Shown here in pieces: positions 1 through 12,664 of a DNA stretch of 64,000 bases. A program made the position numbers and the translations under genes. The stretch lies in NCBI RefSeq assembly GCF_040807025.1, contig NC_090956.1, positions 4,638,517-4,702,516 of the forward strand, read 5' to 3'. The notes beneath the pieces are model-generated. The model searched no databases. It was given only the letters and a program-made list of their open reading frames with translations, and was not told where the DNA came from. Origin of the DNA: Struthio camelus (Eukaryota; Chordata; Aves; Struthioniformes; Struthionidae). Position 1 is the first letter of the stretch. Each line of letters starts with the position of its first letter.

Positions 1-3000
1 GCAAAGCTGATGTTGTCACTACTATTATTCTAGCCACTTAGATTAAAAGGAACACAGGCTGTGCTGCAGCTTTGTTTCACAGTGTGGACACACTGCCCAG
101 GGTAGGGGCTTCCCTCTGTTCCACCTCTGCAGCCCCAGTGACAACAGCCCCAAGCAATGCTTTGTGCCGGCCCTGCGAGTCACGTTGTCTGCCCAGGCGT
201 TGGAGGAGTCAGTCTGGAATAAGCAGGAGAAGCCCCTGGAGGGGGCAGGTGACTGCCAGCATGGTCTGGTTTTAGAAGGTACTGCTTGGGCTGAATTCAG
301 AATAGCTTGGCTGTTGGAGAGGATGCTGATGTGTTGGCCCCTCTGGTGATCTTGTTTTCCCCACCATCCAGCTGAAGACCTTGGTGGTCTAAAAAAATAT
401 GCCTGCAAGGACTCCAAGGCAGCAGTGCTGTGCCTTTGGACAGGAGTTTCAGGGCTAAACAAGGTCCTGGTGTAACACTATCAATTGCAATCCGCTACTC
501 CAGGATGAATTTCACCCCATAAAGCAGGAAGGAGAGAGTTTTCTCTGTGTATTTCCACTCCTGATCAGGCAAAGACAAAGAACTACAATAGCTTAGAAAT
601 CATTTCCCCTTTCAATCTATACAGTTAAAACTGTGGCATTGCTGGGTTTAGATGCTTGGATTTGCAACATGGGATGTCATTCTGCTGCTCCTTTCCACAG
701 AAGGCTCAGGACTTCACTGTGTCTGTCACCTCCATGAAATACATGGACTACATGGTCTCTAAAGGGGATCAATAAAATGTTAAACCAAACACCCACAGAT
801 GATAAATGCATGTGACTAAAAATAGTTTGTACTTGCATCAAACAGTTTCTTGGGTGCAGGCCTCAAACTCCTCTGCAAACTTAAATTCTTTATGCCTCAC
901 CATCCCCTTATAGCTGGGTAAACTGCGGCATGGCACAATTACAACTAAAGTCTTGAGAGGTGTCCACCCATCGTGGGTGCTCCGGTCTTTGGCAGAAAAA
1001 GTATCTACAAAAAGCCTATTTTGTTCTGGCCTTTCAGTCTGAAGTTAATAGGAGTGACTGGTGCTTAGCTTCTCTGAAGGCAGCCCTGAATCATCTTGTA
1101 TGGGTCCCTAGAGATTTTAAAAGCTTAGGTGTAAATGCTATCCTGAAAGGCGAGAAAGTAGTAGGCCATCCCAACAGTAAGGGATGAGTTAAAATTCTGA
1201 AATTTCATTTCCCAAAGATTACATGGAATTTAACGAATATGTAGTTAGAATACCTGCTGGCCCAGTGCTTTTCTCTTTCTGCATCTGCTTTCAACTTCTC
1301 CCCTATAGAGGTATATGATCCTTCCCGATCTCTACGCCCCACCTCTTCCCGACAGTCACACACAGCAAGTACCTACCAGAGACAGCGCTGGGAGAGGTGT
1401 TTACAAGGGCTGGCCAGGCTCTTATAGCTCTGGAAAGGACCTGAGCCAGCACTTTTTAAAAAAGACGACACGTTTCTGATCCATAAGTTCAGCTTACCGC
1501 CCTGCTGGGAGCCTGATTGGCCAAAGCTTTGGTCCCTCAGGAGAGATCAGTTAATGCTTTGTTTTTTGGGGGTTTCTGCTGCTCTTTCCTTACAGGATGT
1601 CTTATGAACTCAACTGCTGGAGTATAGGGATGAGAGGAACTGTCTACTGAAGGTTTCTTTCAGAGTCCCATCTTTGGCCATGCCCTTCTGGTTAGGTGGA
1701 CTGGCATACTTCAGCAGTAAGAAGAGCTGATCTTTGGCAGACAGACGTCAGACTATACCCTTGGCTAAACCAGCCATGTTGGTGACCTAAGTGGCTTTTG
1801 ATGGAACTAAAGTTTCATTTTAAAATCATTTCTATGTGCCATATTTATGATGGAAAACTTCTGGGTGTTAGCTCTGAGTGGACAGGATGAAGGTTCCTGT
1901 CAAGTTAGTCTTATGTGTGCAATTGCTCAGTTGGTGTGAACTGCCCCTAATGACAACTACTTCTGTATCAGCTTTAAGTGTTTCTCTGCAATATTTGTTT
2001 CTACTGGAGCATCTGGAATGTGGTTACCCTGCAAGCATTGCTGTCTTGGGTATTTTGGCTGAATACACTTGGGACAGAGTCTCCAAGCAGGAAGATTCAG
2101 AGAAACAGCCCCTTTGAGGTGAAAATTAGAGCGTTCATGTTACACCCACCTTGAATTTGTAACTGACTATTCACCCTGAAAACCTCATTCTAAGAACTCA
2201 GCATGTCCTGTCAGGAGCAGGATAATACCACAAAAACCATGGCCAGCTTGAATTTTGAATATTGAGGATTGTGATTACCTTCTCAGGAATGCATCCAGAC
2301 AAGTCATATTTTCTGGGCTTTTTTAGGTAATTATTTCAAACCATGAATGTATGAGTGAAGATCATAAACAGTTCTCAGACAGACATCTTACAGAAGGACA
2401 TGAAATGCATCGTATAAATAATGGATTCTGACCTGTTCACCCAAGTGTAATGTGAATAAATGTCCATTTTGCCCGCTCAGGAGAAATGGGCTGCAAAGGG
2501 AGCAATCAGATCTCTCCATGGAGTGATCCAGGTCAAAATGGCAAACCTGAAATAGATGCAAGCTTACTCAGTCCAGCGACAGATCAGCAACAGCTAGAAC
2601 TCAAGCAAATTGCTTCTTTAGCTCGCAATTTTAATAAAATGTCATTGCGGTTTCCATAGCACAAACTGTGATGTATCCTGTATCATCCCTGACCACACAG
2701 TTCTCCAGTGTTGTCCAGCATATCACCACGCTGTGTAAATCCCACTGTGACAGTCTGCGTTGGATTGTGGCTGGTTCATCCAGCCATATCCCATTAGAGC
2801 GATTATATTATCTGGTAAAGATGTTTTTGAAGGTCTGCTTAGAAAATGAAGGAGATATATTCTGCCATGATATTTCTGGATAGCGCCACGCTTCACGGTT
2901 AGCTCTGGAGGATGCAGTTAGAAAGCTGTATGCTGAAAGGCCTGAGCAACGGATCGTGGGGAGGGAGCTGTCCTCTGAGCAGGGTGTTTGCCTTCAGCGT

Positions 3001-6000
3001 GGGCTCCATTTCCTGCTGTGACACAAGTCTCTTCATCATCCTAAAGTGAGAGTAAAAGTCCAAGCTTCCTGCCTGAAGGGTGGAAAATGGTTTTCAGATG
3101 GGAAGATGGTTTTCAGAAGAGGGACAAATTTGTATGCATAATACAGGCCACATGGAAGAAAGGTTCTGGTCTCTTCCTCCCAGGGCTGCCAGGACTGCCG
3201 GGGTGAACACAGTGGCCTAGGTGTCCATAATGGCATTCCCAGTCATAAAGAAAGAGGTTGTAAGCGCACAGAGGGCAGAGAGAGGAACAGGCAATAGGAA
3301 GGGGCTTTTGACTGCTCGCTTTACAGTCTCAGCCTTTGTGCTGTTGTGACAAGCCTTGAAATTACCAGCAACTCCCTTTCAGACGCTGTTTTCCAGGGTG
3401 GCGTTTAAGTAACAGCAACAAACTGATCTCTGGTCATTAGGGGAGGAATGCTATCTGGATCAGAAAGCCCTGCTGAAGGATCACAGGGTTATATAAAGAT
3501 CAGCCCAGGAGACTGCAAGATGTTTGTGTATTTATTAGTCATTTAAAAAACAATGCCGATTCTTTGATGAAAGCTGTATCCTCATTCTCAGCTGTTGTCT
3601 GTTGCCTGCTTGGGGAGTATCAGTGTAGCGGTGGGGACATATTGCCTACTTGGGTAGGAGCCTGTGAGGGTTGGAGGGGTATTGGCTGTACAGGGACACA
3701 TCCAGTCGCTAACCAAACAAGGACAGATTGCTCCTCGTCAGGCACAGAGGGTCTGATGGGGAAGATGCCAAGTACTTTCAAATCCCACTAGGTGTTCAGT
3801 GAATCATTGGTTCTGCAGAAGATGGTCTGTGTGGTTACATGATCAAAAACTCTACAGGGAAGTGTACACATGAGAAAGCAAAGTTAAAGTCCTTCTTTCT
3901 GGTGTTGTCTAACTTCTCTGTGCTCAGCTTTCCAACTGAAGCACTTTTTTAATGTAAAAAATTATGAGAACAAAACAAACAGCCAAAAATCCTCTGAAAT
4001 CTTATTTTTTTTTTTTTAGGAGAAAGGGAGAAGAAAATCCCCTGAAAGCTCCAGCATGTGGCATCAAGTTGACCCCACACAGACTGCTAACAAGACTGGG
4101 ATTTTTTAATCCACAGCAGAGGCTTTGTACACTTGAGCTTGTGGAGCAACAGATAGCACTAATGAGTTGCTCTGCCCTAGGTGGACCAGCTGTACAGAGG
4201 ACTAAGCCAACTTTTCCACCAGGATTTAACTGTGTCTGCCAGCTGCAGAGGAGTATTAACATTCAGAAAACAGGTCTCACCCTGGATCTGGCAGAGATGG
4301 TGCACTAATGGTTAGCAAACCTTCTGTCTGTTCCCTCCTGTCTGTCTTACCGTCGTTCTCCAAATACATCTGACAGAGGTCAGGGATAGAAAAAACCCTC
4401 GCACCCAAGCTTAAACCTGAAGCAGATCTATCAGCTAGTCCCTTCCATAGCCCCAACCTCTGGCCACAGGACTCTATGTCTAGTTCTAGCCAAAGGCCAC
4501 CAATGACCAAATTCTTATGCTTAACCAGAAACTGTCAGGAGCCACAGCCTTGTCTTGGACAAAGACTATCTCCCAGCCCCAGGCAGTGGGATGGTGCGAC
4601 ACAACAAGAGCACTAGGATGGAATTACAAAAGGCCCCAAATTCCAGCCCTACCCTAGGACTGTCACCTCAGTAAGTCCCTTCCAGGACAGCCTGGAGCTT
4701 CTTTCTACCCTACTTTTAACTGGCCCACTATGTATAGCTCTGGACAGGGACCCCAGTAAAACCACAACCATAGCCCTGACCAGGACCAGGACCCATAAGC
4801 CAATCTCAGCCTCGCAGTGCTGAGGTTGAGTAGCACCTACGGCTACTTGTTGGCCTGAGTTTTAAAGACGGTGGATCCAGATCATGAACCCTACTCACCC
4901 CAGCTGATTTTGGATCACGGCTTGTGCCATTTGGTGCCATGTGCTGGCTTGGATTACAAGGGACTGTACGTGGGCAGTCCACAGATTCATTGGTATGGAC
5001 TGCAGGGCCTTCCCCGTATACATTTGGAAGATCACCTGCTCAAATAGTCCATGCATGCTGTGGATCACCCCTGTTCAGTTAACTCGGCCTGTAACATTCA
5101 GGAGCAGAAAAGACAAGACAGTGGGGGCAGGAGGAAGCTCTGAGATTCCTCCTCCCCTTGTTTCCCTTTTTCCCAGGGAGCTGTGAACCTCTGTCTGAGA
5201 AAACGGGGTAAAGGAAGAACACACAGACTACCTGTCTGCTCAGAGGGAATTTGAGTATATATTTTTATGTATCTAATCTCCTAATACAAGTCGCCCCAGT
5301 TAAAACAAATCTGCTTGGAGGATCACACCAGCTGCAGTCCGTGTGAGTGCTCTTCCAGCAAGCGGCAAGACGGTGTTGCCCAGGGGCTGCACTGGTGCAG
5401 AGAGAGCAGCTCCACTCAGCTTGTCCAGGGAGGCTGAGTGCACCGTGCACACCAGGGATCCTGCCCAAGCCTAGGGAGGCATCAGTGTAGGGAAGCGGCA
5501 GAAAAGATACAGCACAATGAGATGTAATTACTGGGGGGCCCTGAAAGCTCATTACCAAATCAGTGTGTATGTGATGTGAAACAGTTGAAACACAGACTAT
5601 CGCCCCTGGGCGTAGCAAAAGTTATCTTCAGCTCCTGGGATCGGGTAAAATATGCATGTTGAATCCTCTTAGCATTTCCTAAGTACAACTTTCAAACAAA
5701 GGCCCCTAAATACACATTTTAAACAAAGACACTAATTTCTGTCGAAGTGCTGTCCTCAGCCATGGTAATCAGAGACGCCTGAGGAAGGTGAGTAGCCGGC
5801 ACCCAGCACGCCTGGCTGTCCTTCTCAGCAACATGTCCCTGCGGCAGTTTCCTCTTCCCCATGCCCAGTCCTTGCACTCTCCCGGCTTGCAGTGTGAAGC
5901 AGGTCAGAATTTCGCTGTAACTGTCCATCACCCTTGCCAGACTGCTGGCAAAGCAGTGCGGTCGCCCCTCGGGCAGGTCAGCACAACAGCCAGCCTGGGG

Positions 6001-9000
6001 GGCTTCACCTCACTGCCAGTGCCCACCCCATGGCAGCAGTAACTCTGCTGGGCCTCGCCAGACTTATTGTTCAGTGCCCGAATCCCTGGGCACGGCGTCT
6101 GCCTGCTCCTCCGAGGAGAAAGCCGCCTCCGGAATTGCCCTGCGTGGTCAGGAGAACCGGAAACTTCATCTCTTAGTCTAAGTTGCACGTAGACTCCCTG
6201 GCAGCAAAGTGGCATCCAGAGGCTCAAACCCCTGTGATTTATTTGAGTTTTCTGACATTTTCACGAGGTTCCTCCTCCCTGCATGATTTACAGTAGACTC
6301 CACACCTTTAGAGAATGCTTTAGTCTTTCTCCTGCTAGAAACCGTGGAGGATAGTGATGCATGATTTACACCAAATCAGGTGTTTTTTTCAGTAACTCCA
6401 AGGACACGCCATCCCGCTGTTGTGTCTCACCCCCAAATTCACCTGAGCTTTATCTATTTCATTTCCTCCAGTTACAGATTCAGGGACTAAAGCAATATTC
6501 ATTCCTGGGCCCCGTTAGAGAAAAATATCTTTAAGATTTTTGGATGTAATTATAACTTCTGCAGCTGAATAAATCAGTGTCCCATAAATGACAGAGGATA
6601 AAGGATTTAATAAATAGCTACGATTAAGTCTGATGTTATTTTTAAATAATTTCAAAAACCGTTACTCTAATCCCTTCGTGGCTGGCAGAAGCAGGATGCT
6701 GCTTAGAAGTTAAAATTAGTTCCTTAATGTTCAGTCCGGTGTGGAGTTACAGGCCCTCCAGGGCTGTGCTCCTTCTCTGAGGCATCCACTTACCCTGGCT
6801 GGCTAATGGACATTAACAGCTGTGTTTGGCAAGTGTTAAAGGACTCCCACAACTCACACTCAAGCGCTGCTGCTGTTCTCGTTTCTGGGGCTCAATTAGC
6901 TTGTCAGGAGCTCCCATTGACTCCAGCATGCCCGACTGATGGCATAATCAGTTGGTGTTACACTTCACAGTTTTATCCACTTTACAACCAAGAGGCTCCA
7001 AAATGGCTTTCACAAGCTGTCTCTCTTCCAGCACAGCAATTCCCTTGTCTTTAATACCCAGGGAATTCACAGCTCTGCCGTGCTTCTTTATCAATAAATA
7101 TAGATCTCTTTTGTATAACGTCAATGTGACTTTCTTAACACCTACATTTCTGAGTGAATGATCCCATTCTTAGCAGGAAAAAGACACTTAAGAACACTGT
7201 GCCTTGAACAGAACCACACAAAGGGACAAGTCTTCTGGTCCATATAACTTCATACAAGTATTAGATGTGAATTGTGTATTTTATCAACCATACGAAAAAC
7301 CCTAGCAAACTTGAGCTAGGATTGCAGGAATGCAGATATCCCATAGTGCAATGGCTAACCACGGAGAGTTGGTGTTTATCAAACCCATTTTAATCTGCCA
7401 AACACCCAGGTATTTGGGAGAAAATTAAGCCACTGTCAAGACTCTTGGTGACAATTCCCTCTTCTTGGTGACACCCCAGCCCAGAGCCCTGCTATATTCC
7501 CATAATAAAAGCTGACTGCGGGGGAAAGGCACTGGACTGAGGTGCAGTTTGTCCTGGCTTGCCGTGTCTGCAGGCAACGCAAGGTATGATCCTGCTCTCC
7601 CAGCCACCCTCGGTGACACCTTCCTTCCTTATGTATCGGCTCTAACAACTTCAAGGCCACGGGATGAGCTGTTTTGACCGAAATGATGGAAAATCATACT
7701 TCTTTCTTTCTTGCGATGGGTTTGTTTCCTTTTGAAAGCTGTCTGAACTGACACATCCCACAGCAACCTGGCTGCAGAGAAGCGCGTGTGCATGTGCGAG
7801 TGCGCGTGTGTAGGGGGGAGTGCACCACTGGAGGGAGAGGAAAGCAGGATCACTTTGGGGTCAGCTAGACTGAATTAGGGGTAACAGCAAGCTGCACCTT
7901 GAGCCTTGGGAAATCCAGCTGCAGTGCTTAGCTTTGCCACTGGCTCAGCAATAAGATAGGGATAACAATAAATCCCTTCTCCCACCTTCTGCGTGTCCTG
8001 ATTAGATAGACTGTAACGGACAGGCGCTGTCTCTTATTATGTGCTTGTTTAGTGTCTAACACAATGGAGCTCTGATCTTGACTCAAATCTGTGGCTGCCA
8101 CAGTAACAATAGGATTGAAATGAATCTAATGGCTGGCAGTGGGGAGGTCACCAGCTGCACGACGGCTGAATCCCTGGGAGGAATCGGTACAAGCTGCAAA
8201 GTCAGCATTGCCTCCCTCCCTCTGGGATTGTGTACCAAGGAGGACACGTCCCAACCGAAAAACGAGGAAGCTGAATTTCCAGGCTCTGTCCTCGCCACAC
8301 TTAGGAATTGCCCTGGGCAGGCATGAATATCGGGGTGTGGGAATATCTTGAGAGCCGTGTGCATGTACCAGGCCCAGTTGAGAAGCAGTCTAGGTTTGGT
8401 CACACGGTGGCCCACATCCACCAATGGTCCCCTGGTGTGAAAGCGGCTCTGCGGTGTGCAGAGCGGAGCCGGTTCAGGCAGCCCGCTCGGATATTTCTGC
8501 ATCAGGCACCCTCATGCTTCAGTCCCAAGGTTAATATACGTGAGGAAACGAGCCTGTTTGCACTCACCAGCGTGTTGACAATCCAGGCAGTGACTCACGT
8601 GGGTAAGGGGAGTGGGATCACGCGTCTTGTTTCACCTCGGCTTACACCAGGCTGAAGCACAACTGCAGCTGCCCCAGCAACAACCCACAAGCAAGCATCT
8701 GGTTGCTTGCTCTGCGACACAGACCACTGGTGCCTCTCTTGGCTCAGGTCCCCGCCAGCATCACCCGTACCAGGGGAAACCATGGCACTCAGCGCTTTCC
8801 TCGGCGCTGCTGCACTTTCATCAGGCTCCCCCCGCTCCCCACACAGCTGGCACAGGGCTTTTAAAGGCTCTGCTGTGAAGCGTGCGTGTAGCACCAATGC
8901 AGCAGGGCTGCACTCAGTCTTGGTTGACGTTCCTTGGTATTGCTGTAACTAATAAGTAAAATTAATTAGTTGATGTTAACTTAGTGGACTACATTAGAGT

Positions 9001-10950
9001 TGAGTGAAAAAATATGCTGTTTGAGAGCAGACGTTCATAGAGCTGGCAAGAATCCCTAGCTTTGCTTTCTCCTTGCCAGATGAGGTTTTCTTTTGCAAAA
9101 GGACTGCTCCGAACAGCTGCTGTCGCTGTACAACCTCGTGCGATGGAGCCAGGGCCGTGCCTGCATCATCTAACCCCACTGCCGAGAAACCACACTGACA
9201 TCTTTCCCGACCAGTACCTTTCGCTGCACACACTGACGGTAAGCCTATTAAAGAGACGTGAAAAAACAGAGGAGGGAAAAACAACGCTTTTATCTCAAGG
9301 CTTAAAACTGATGTTTTCATATCTGCCACCAGTCACAGCCTAACTAATCCTCAGTGTCACGGTGGGAGCGCTTGACAAAGGGTTACAGGGTGAGAAAGAC
9401 CAACAACAAAGAAAACCTCTAAACTGGAACTGCAGCTTTTCATACCTGTCAAGATGTGGATTTTCAGCCTGAGCACACAAGGCTGAGCTCAGGGGACACT
9501 GTCATGTAGATTTAGGGTTTTATCTCCTTTCCTCTCCATTAGCTGTGATACCCTCTTATTATACTGAACACTGAAACATTTTTTCCTCCAGCGGTTGTCC
9601 TCTTTCCCATTTGGCAAATATCGATCTGCCCGTGTCCTCAAGACAAGCTGAGATCAGCTTCGCTCATCCTGCGCCTGCTCGCGGGTCGAGCGCTTGGCAG
9701 TGCCACTTCTCATGCCATCAGTGATTGAAGCACTGTACGGGGAGGGAGCTTGTTAATCAACTTGCACGTGTTTTCTCTCTCCGTGTTCCCTCTCTCCCTG
9801 TGACAGAGCCCTGAACAGGACGGGTCTGATTGCACCTGGCGTGTGGAGGGGAAATGGAAAGGGCAGAAAGAGAAAGAGCAGCCCAGGATAACAATAAATT
9901 TATCGCAGCCTTGTTACACATTCATATCCTGCAGCACCTTGAGCGAGAAGGCTCTCAAGGCAAAAGAACAACGGCTCCGCTCTCGCCGCACAGCCTGCTC
10001 GGCACTGCCCTGCGCAAGAGGCTGCCCCTGCTTATCTTGCAGGGCGATTTTAAGCCAATTTAATTAAACTGCTTGGAAAGGTTGCAGGGACCCATCCACT
10101 TCAGCTTGAACCAGGCCTGTTTTGATTTAGCTTTGGCTGATTAGGAATTAACTGAAACAAACCACTCAGAAAACAAAATTAGAGGGTGCACAATAACTTT
10201 TGCACCAGATTAAGTTGAATTAAAAAGCAATTGAAATGTAATTCTGTTTCAAGCAGCCAAGAAACAAGCGAACGCAACCAGTGGCACCTGCAACTTAAAA
10301 ATACAGCGTTTAGGAATAGCACAACTAGCTTTTTAATGTCCACAAACAACAGATATATCTGCAGATTTTCTCTCAACCCCCCCTCTCCCCAGGTACCTCC
10401 CAGACAAAGCTTTGTACAACTTGTTTCAATTACCTTGAAAGGGAGAATTGGCATGACCCTCCCGGGCTTTGAACCTATGATTTAAAGCAGCCTGGGTACT
10501 GTATAGTGTATTTTCCAGGCTGGAAATAGCAGCACAGTGAAATAGCTGCTCCCTGTAACTCATATGATTTCTTTTAAACTAGCTCTCATGATACACAGTT
10601 AGCAGGATATAAAGGCCCAAATTGTGCCCCCAGGTAAGCTGGGCGCCAAGGGGGCAAACCTTGGGGTTGGGTGCTGCCTGCCGACCCCAGCGCTCCCACC
10701 TGACTCCCAGCAACAACCCGCTCTCACCTTCCCACCGCAAGCCCCGGAGCCCGCTCTGAGTTACTGTTCTTCCTGTCTCCTTCGCAGAAAAGGACGTTAA
10801 GTAACATAAAATTAGATTTTAATTAAATATTTTAATAGCTGTTTTCCCTACCCGTTTAGCAAATACCGCTCCCTCTGTGGGGAGGCTGGCTGCAAAAAGG
10901 GCCAAAACAGGCAAAGTGTAAATGTAGCAGGGGGACGCACAGGGTGGATG
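1..10950. other. Intergenic region upstream of KPNA7, no supported gene
   Basis: I see no chain of open frames with splice sites and no protein family here. The open frames present are short, overlap each other on both strands and have no recognisable domain. CpG density is normal, with many CpGs at 9.6-10.8 kb. AT-rich segments at about 6240-6750 and 10090-10350 look like possible conserved non-coding elements by composition only. One old retroposon relic lies at 7880-8095. In human the next gene in this direction is MYH16, but I see no myosin-like coiled-coil exon. Confidence 0.6.
7880..8095 (+). repeat. Ancient MIR/L3-type retroposon relic
   Basis: The left part resembles a MIR core: a degraded CTTTGCCACTGGCTC, then GGGATAACAATAA. 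The right part resembles an old CR1/L2/L3-clade 3' end: TTAGATAGACTGTAA, then CTGTCTCTTATTATGTG and CTAACACAATGGAGC. The copy is highly diverged, as expected in a bird where these families died out long ago. I assign it from memory of the consensus, so the exact subfamily is uncertain. Confidence 0.55.
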
Positions 10951-11003
10951 GGAGCGGGGCAGCCCAGGCAGGAGAGCATTTGTGCTCCTTGTTGAGGAGC
11001 ACC

Positions 11004-11117
11004 CAGGTGTGGCCATGGAAAATTAATGGTTAGTAATTGAGGGAGGGGCTGGCCTGGGAGCAGCCAATTAGGGGGAGAGCTGGTGGGTGCTGTGGCTCCA
11101 TGAGGGGGTGATAAAAG
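11004..11117 (+). promoter_or_regulatory. KPNA7: Candidate KPNA7 promoter
   Basis: In order the segment has an E-box CAGGTG (11004-11009), TAATTG (11034-11039), CCAAT (11064-11068) that overlaps a reverse TAATTG (CAATTA, 11065-11070), and a TATA-like GATAAAAG (11110-11117). The spacing predicts a transcription start near 11140. TAATTR is the core recognised by the oocyte homeobox factor NOBOX (established knowledge). A GTGAGT donor-like site follows at 11159. The coding start is 1.46 kb downstream, so a short 5' non-coding exon and first intron are likely. The role is inferred from motif order and from the CpG desert that begins here. Confidence 0.45.
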
Positions 11118-12598
11118 AGTCAGAGGGGGGTCTGGAAGGCATAGAGAGAAGGTTGGGGGTGAGTAGCTTCTTCCTTGGGGAGTCACTAGGGTTGGGCTGG
11201 GAGGTCAGTCTTCCTTCTCCCCTATGGAGCTGGGCTAGCAGGATCTGGTGGTGGGCTGGGGTTGTTGGTCCCATCCTGTGAGGGGAAGGTTGTGGGGCTG
11301 TGCACCTGACATAGCTGGCAGTCTGGGGTCTGTGCTGGGTCTCTTGCTTGCCTGGTGTTTGCATGGCCTGCCAGGCTGTGGTGTCCCTGCTGTGATGCTT
11401 GAGTCAAGGGTTGGCTTGTCCTGGCTTTTCTGTGGGTCAATGAAGTGACCTTGGTGACTGGCTGCTGGGTTGGTAAACAGCTAATGCTACTGATATCCCT
11501 GCTTGGGTTCCTTGTGCAGCTGTGTCAGGAAGTGGTGGGAGGGAGGGTGCAGAAAAGGCCTCGCTTTAGAAAAGGGAAATAAAGAGTTCTTGGAGGCTGA
11601 TCTGAAATACAGGTGCCTGCTGTAACCCTAGAGGGTAGGTAAAGATGCACCACCTGTGAGAGACCAGATTCTGAGTGTTTAGGAACAGCCTGGTTTTAGG
11701 AGGCACTTGGAGGTATCTCCTGGCTGATCTGAGAACACCACTGCTTTTTTTGGGTGGTACCTTTGCTATTCTCCCTCCTCCTCACAAAAGTTGCTTGAAG
11801 GCCTAGTGTTGGTCTAATTTTTGTGTATGCATGTGGCCCCTTGGGCTCTTCCCTACTTGAGTGGGTTTAGAAATGATTCTACCTGTCCCTCTCTAATGTT
11901 TAGTGTCTGACAATCCCTAATACTAACTGGGTTAGTGATGGCTGAGAGTTCCTTGCACTTACTGTATGTGGCCCCACATGTTTTTCTAGTGGGAGGGGAC
12001 TCTTTTGGGAGAGTCCTAGCATCTGTGCAGGAAACTAAGCTGGGATGTGTGTGAAAGGGCAGGTTTGTATGCATTACATCTTGTCCTTAAATTGGACTTT
12101 AAGCTGGTGCTTTCAAAGGCAGAAGGCCTTGCTGTTCCTGCCAGATTTGGCCTCTGCCTAAACAGACCTAAAGGCATGATCCAGAACTGCAGGAAAGTGA
12201 TGTTACTGTAACCATGAGAAGTGATATGGCCTGGTTCCTCTCGTGAGTCTGCTTCATGTGGCTATAGTGACAGTCATGATTTTCATAGCCTGGTGTTAAG
12301 TGATAGCTTGTGCTTGTATTTAGTGTCAAATTTGGTAGCTCAGGTTGCAGTGCATGCAGAGCTAAGCTCTGCTTAGGGCCTTCAGCTTTGACCCTTGCTG
12401 CTGAAGAGTAAGGCTGTTCAGGGCAGTAGATGGGAACTGCTTCACCACTACCCCTCCTCCCCGCCCCAGCCTCCTGAGGTTTGCAGGCTTGTAGATCAAG
12501 GTGGATGTTGCTGGTGTGGTTGTGACCTGATGCTACTCTGTCCTGAACCCAAAAGCAGGTGGAGACTTTCAGCTGGTAACTTGATCAACTCTGTCAAG

Positions 12599-12664
12599 AT
12601 GCCAATTGTGAATGAGCAAGGTGAGCGGATGAGGAAGTTCAAAAACAGAGGCAAGGATGCAGCT
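12599..12664 (+). CDS. KPNA7: KPNA7 coding exon 1 (residues 1-22)
   Basis: It starts [20 protein letters not shown], the beginning of the importin-beta-binding domain, and ends in phase 0 at a GTAAGT donor. The ATG has A at -3 (CAAGATGC). It aligns with the MPTLDAPEERRRKFKYRGKD start of human KPNA7. The 5' UTR probably joins at an AG at 12556 or 12572; both have weak pyrimidine tracts, so the upstream splice is undecided. Confidence 0.85.

Noticed and set aside
1-10950. A MYH16 remnant, expected by human synteny
   Set aside because: I found no myosin motor or coiled-coil-like reading frame in any part of the region.
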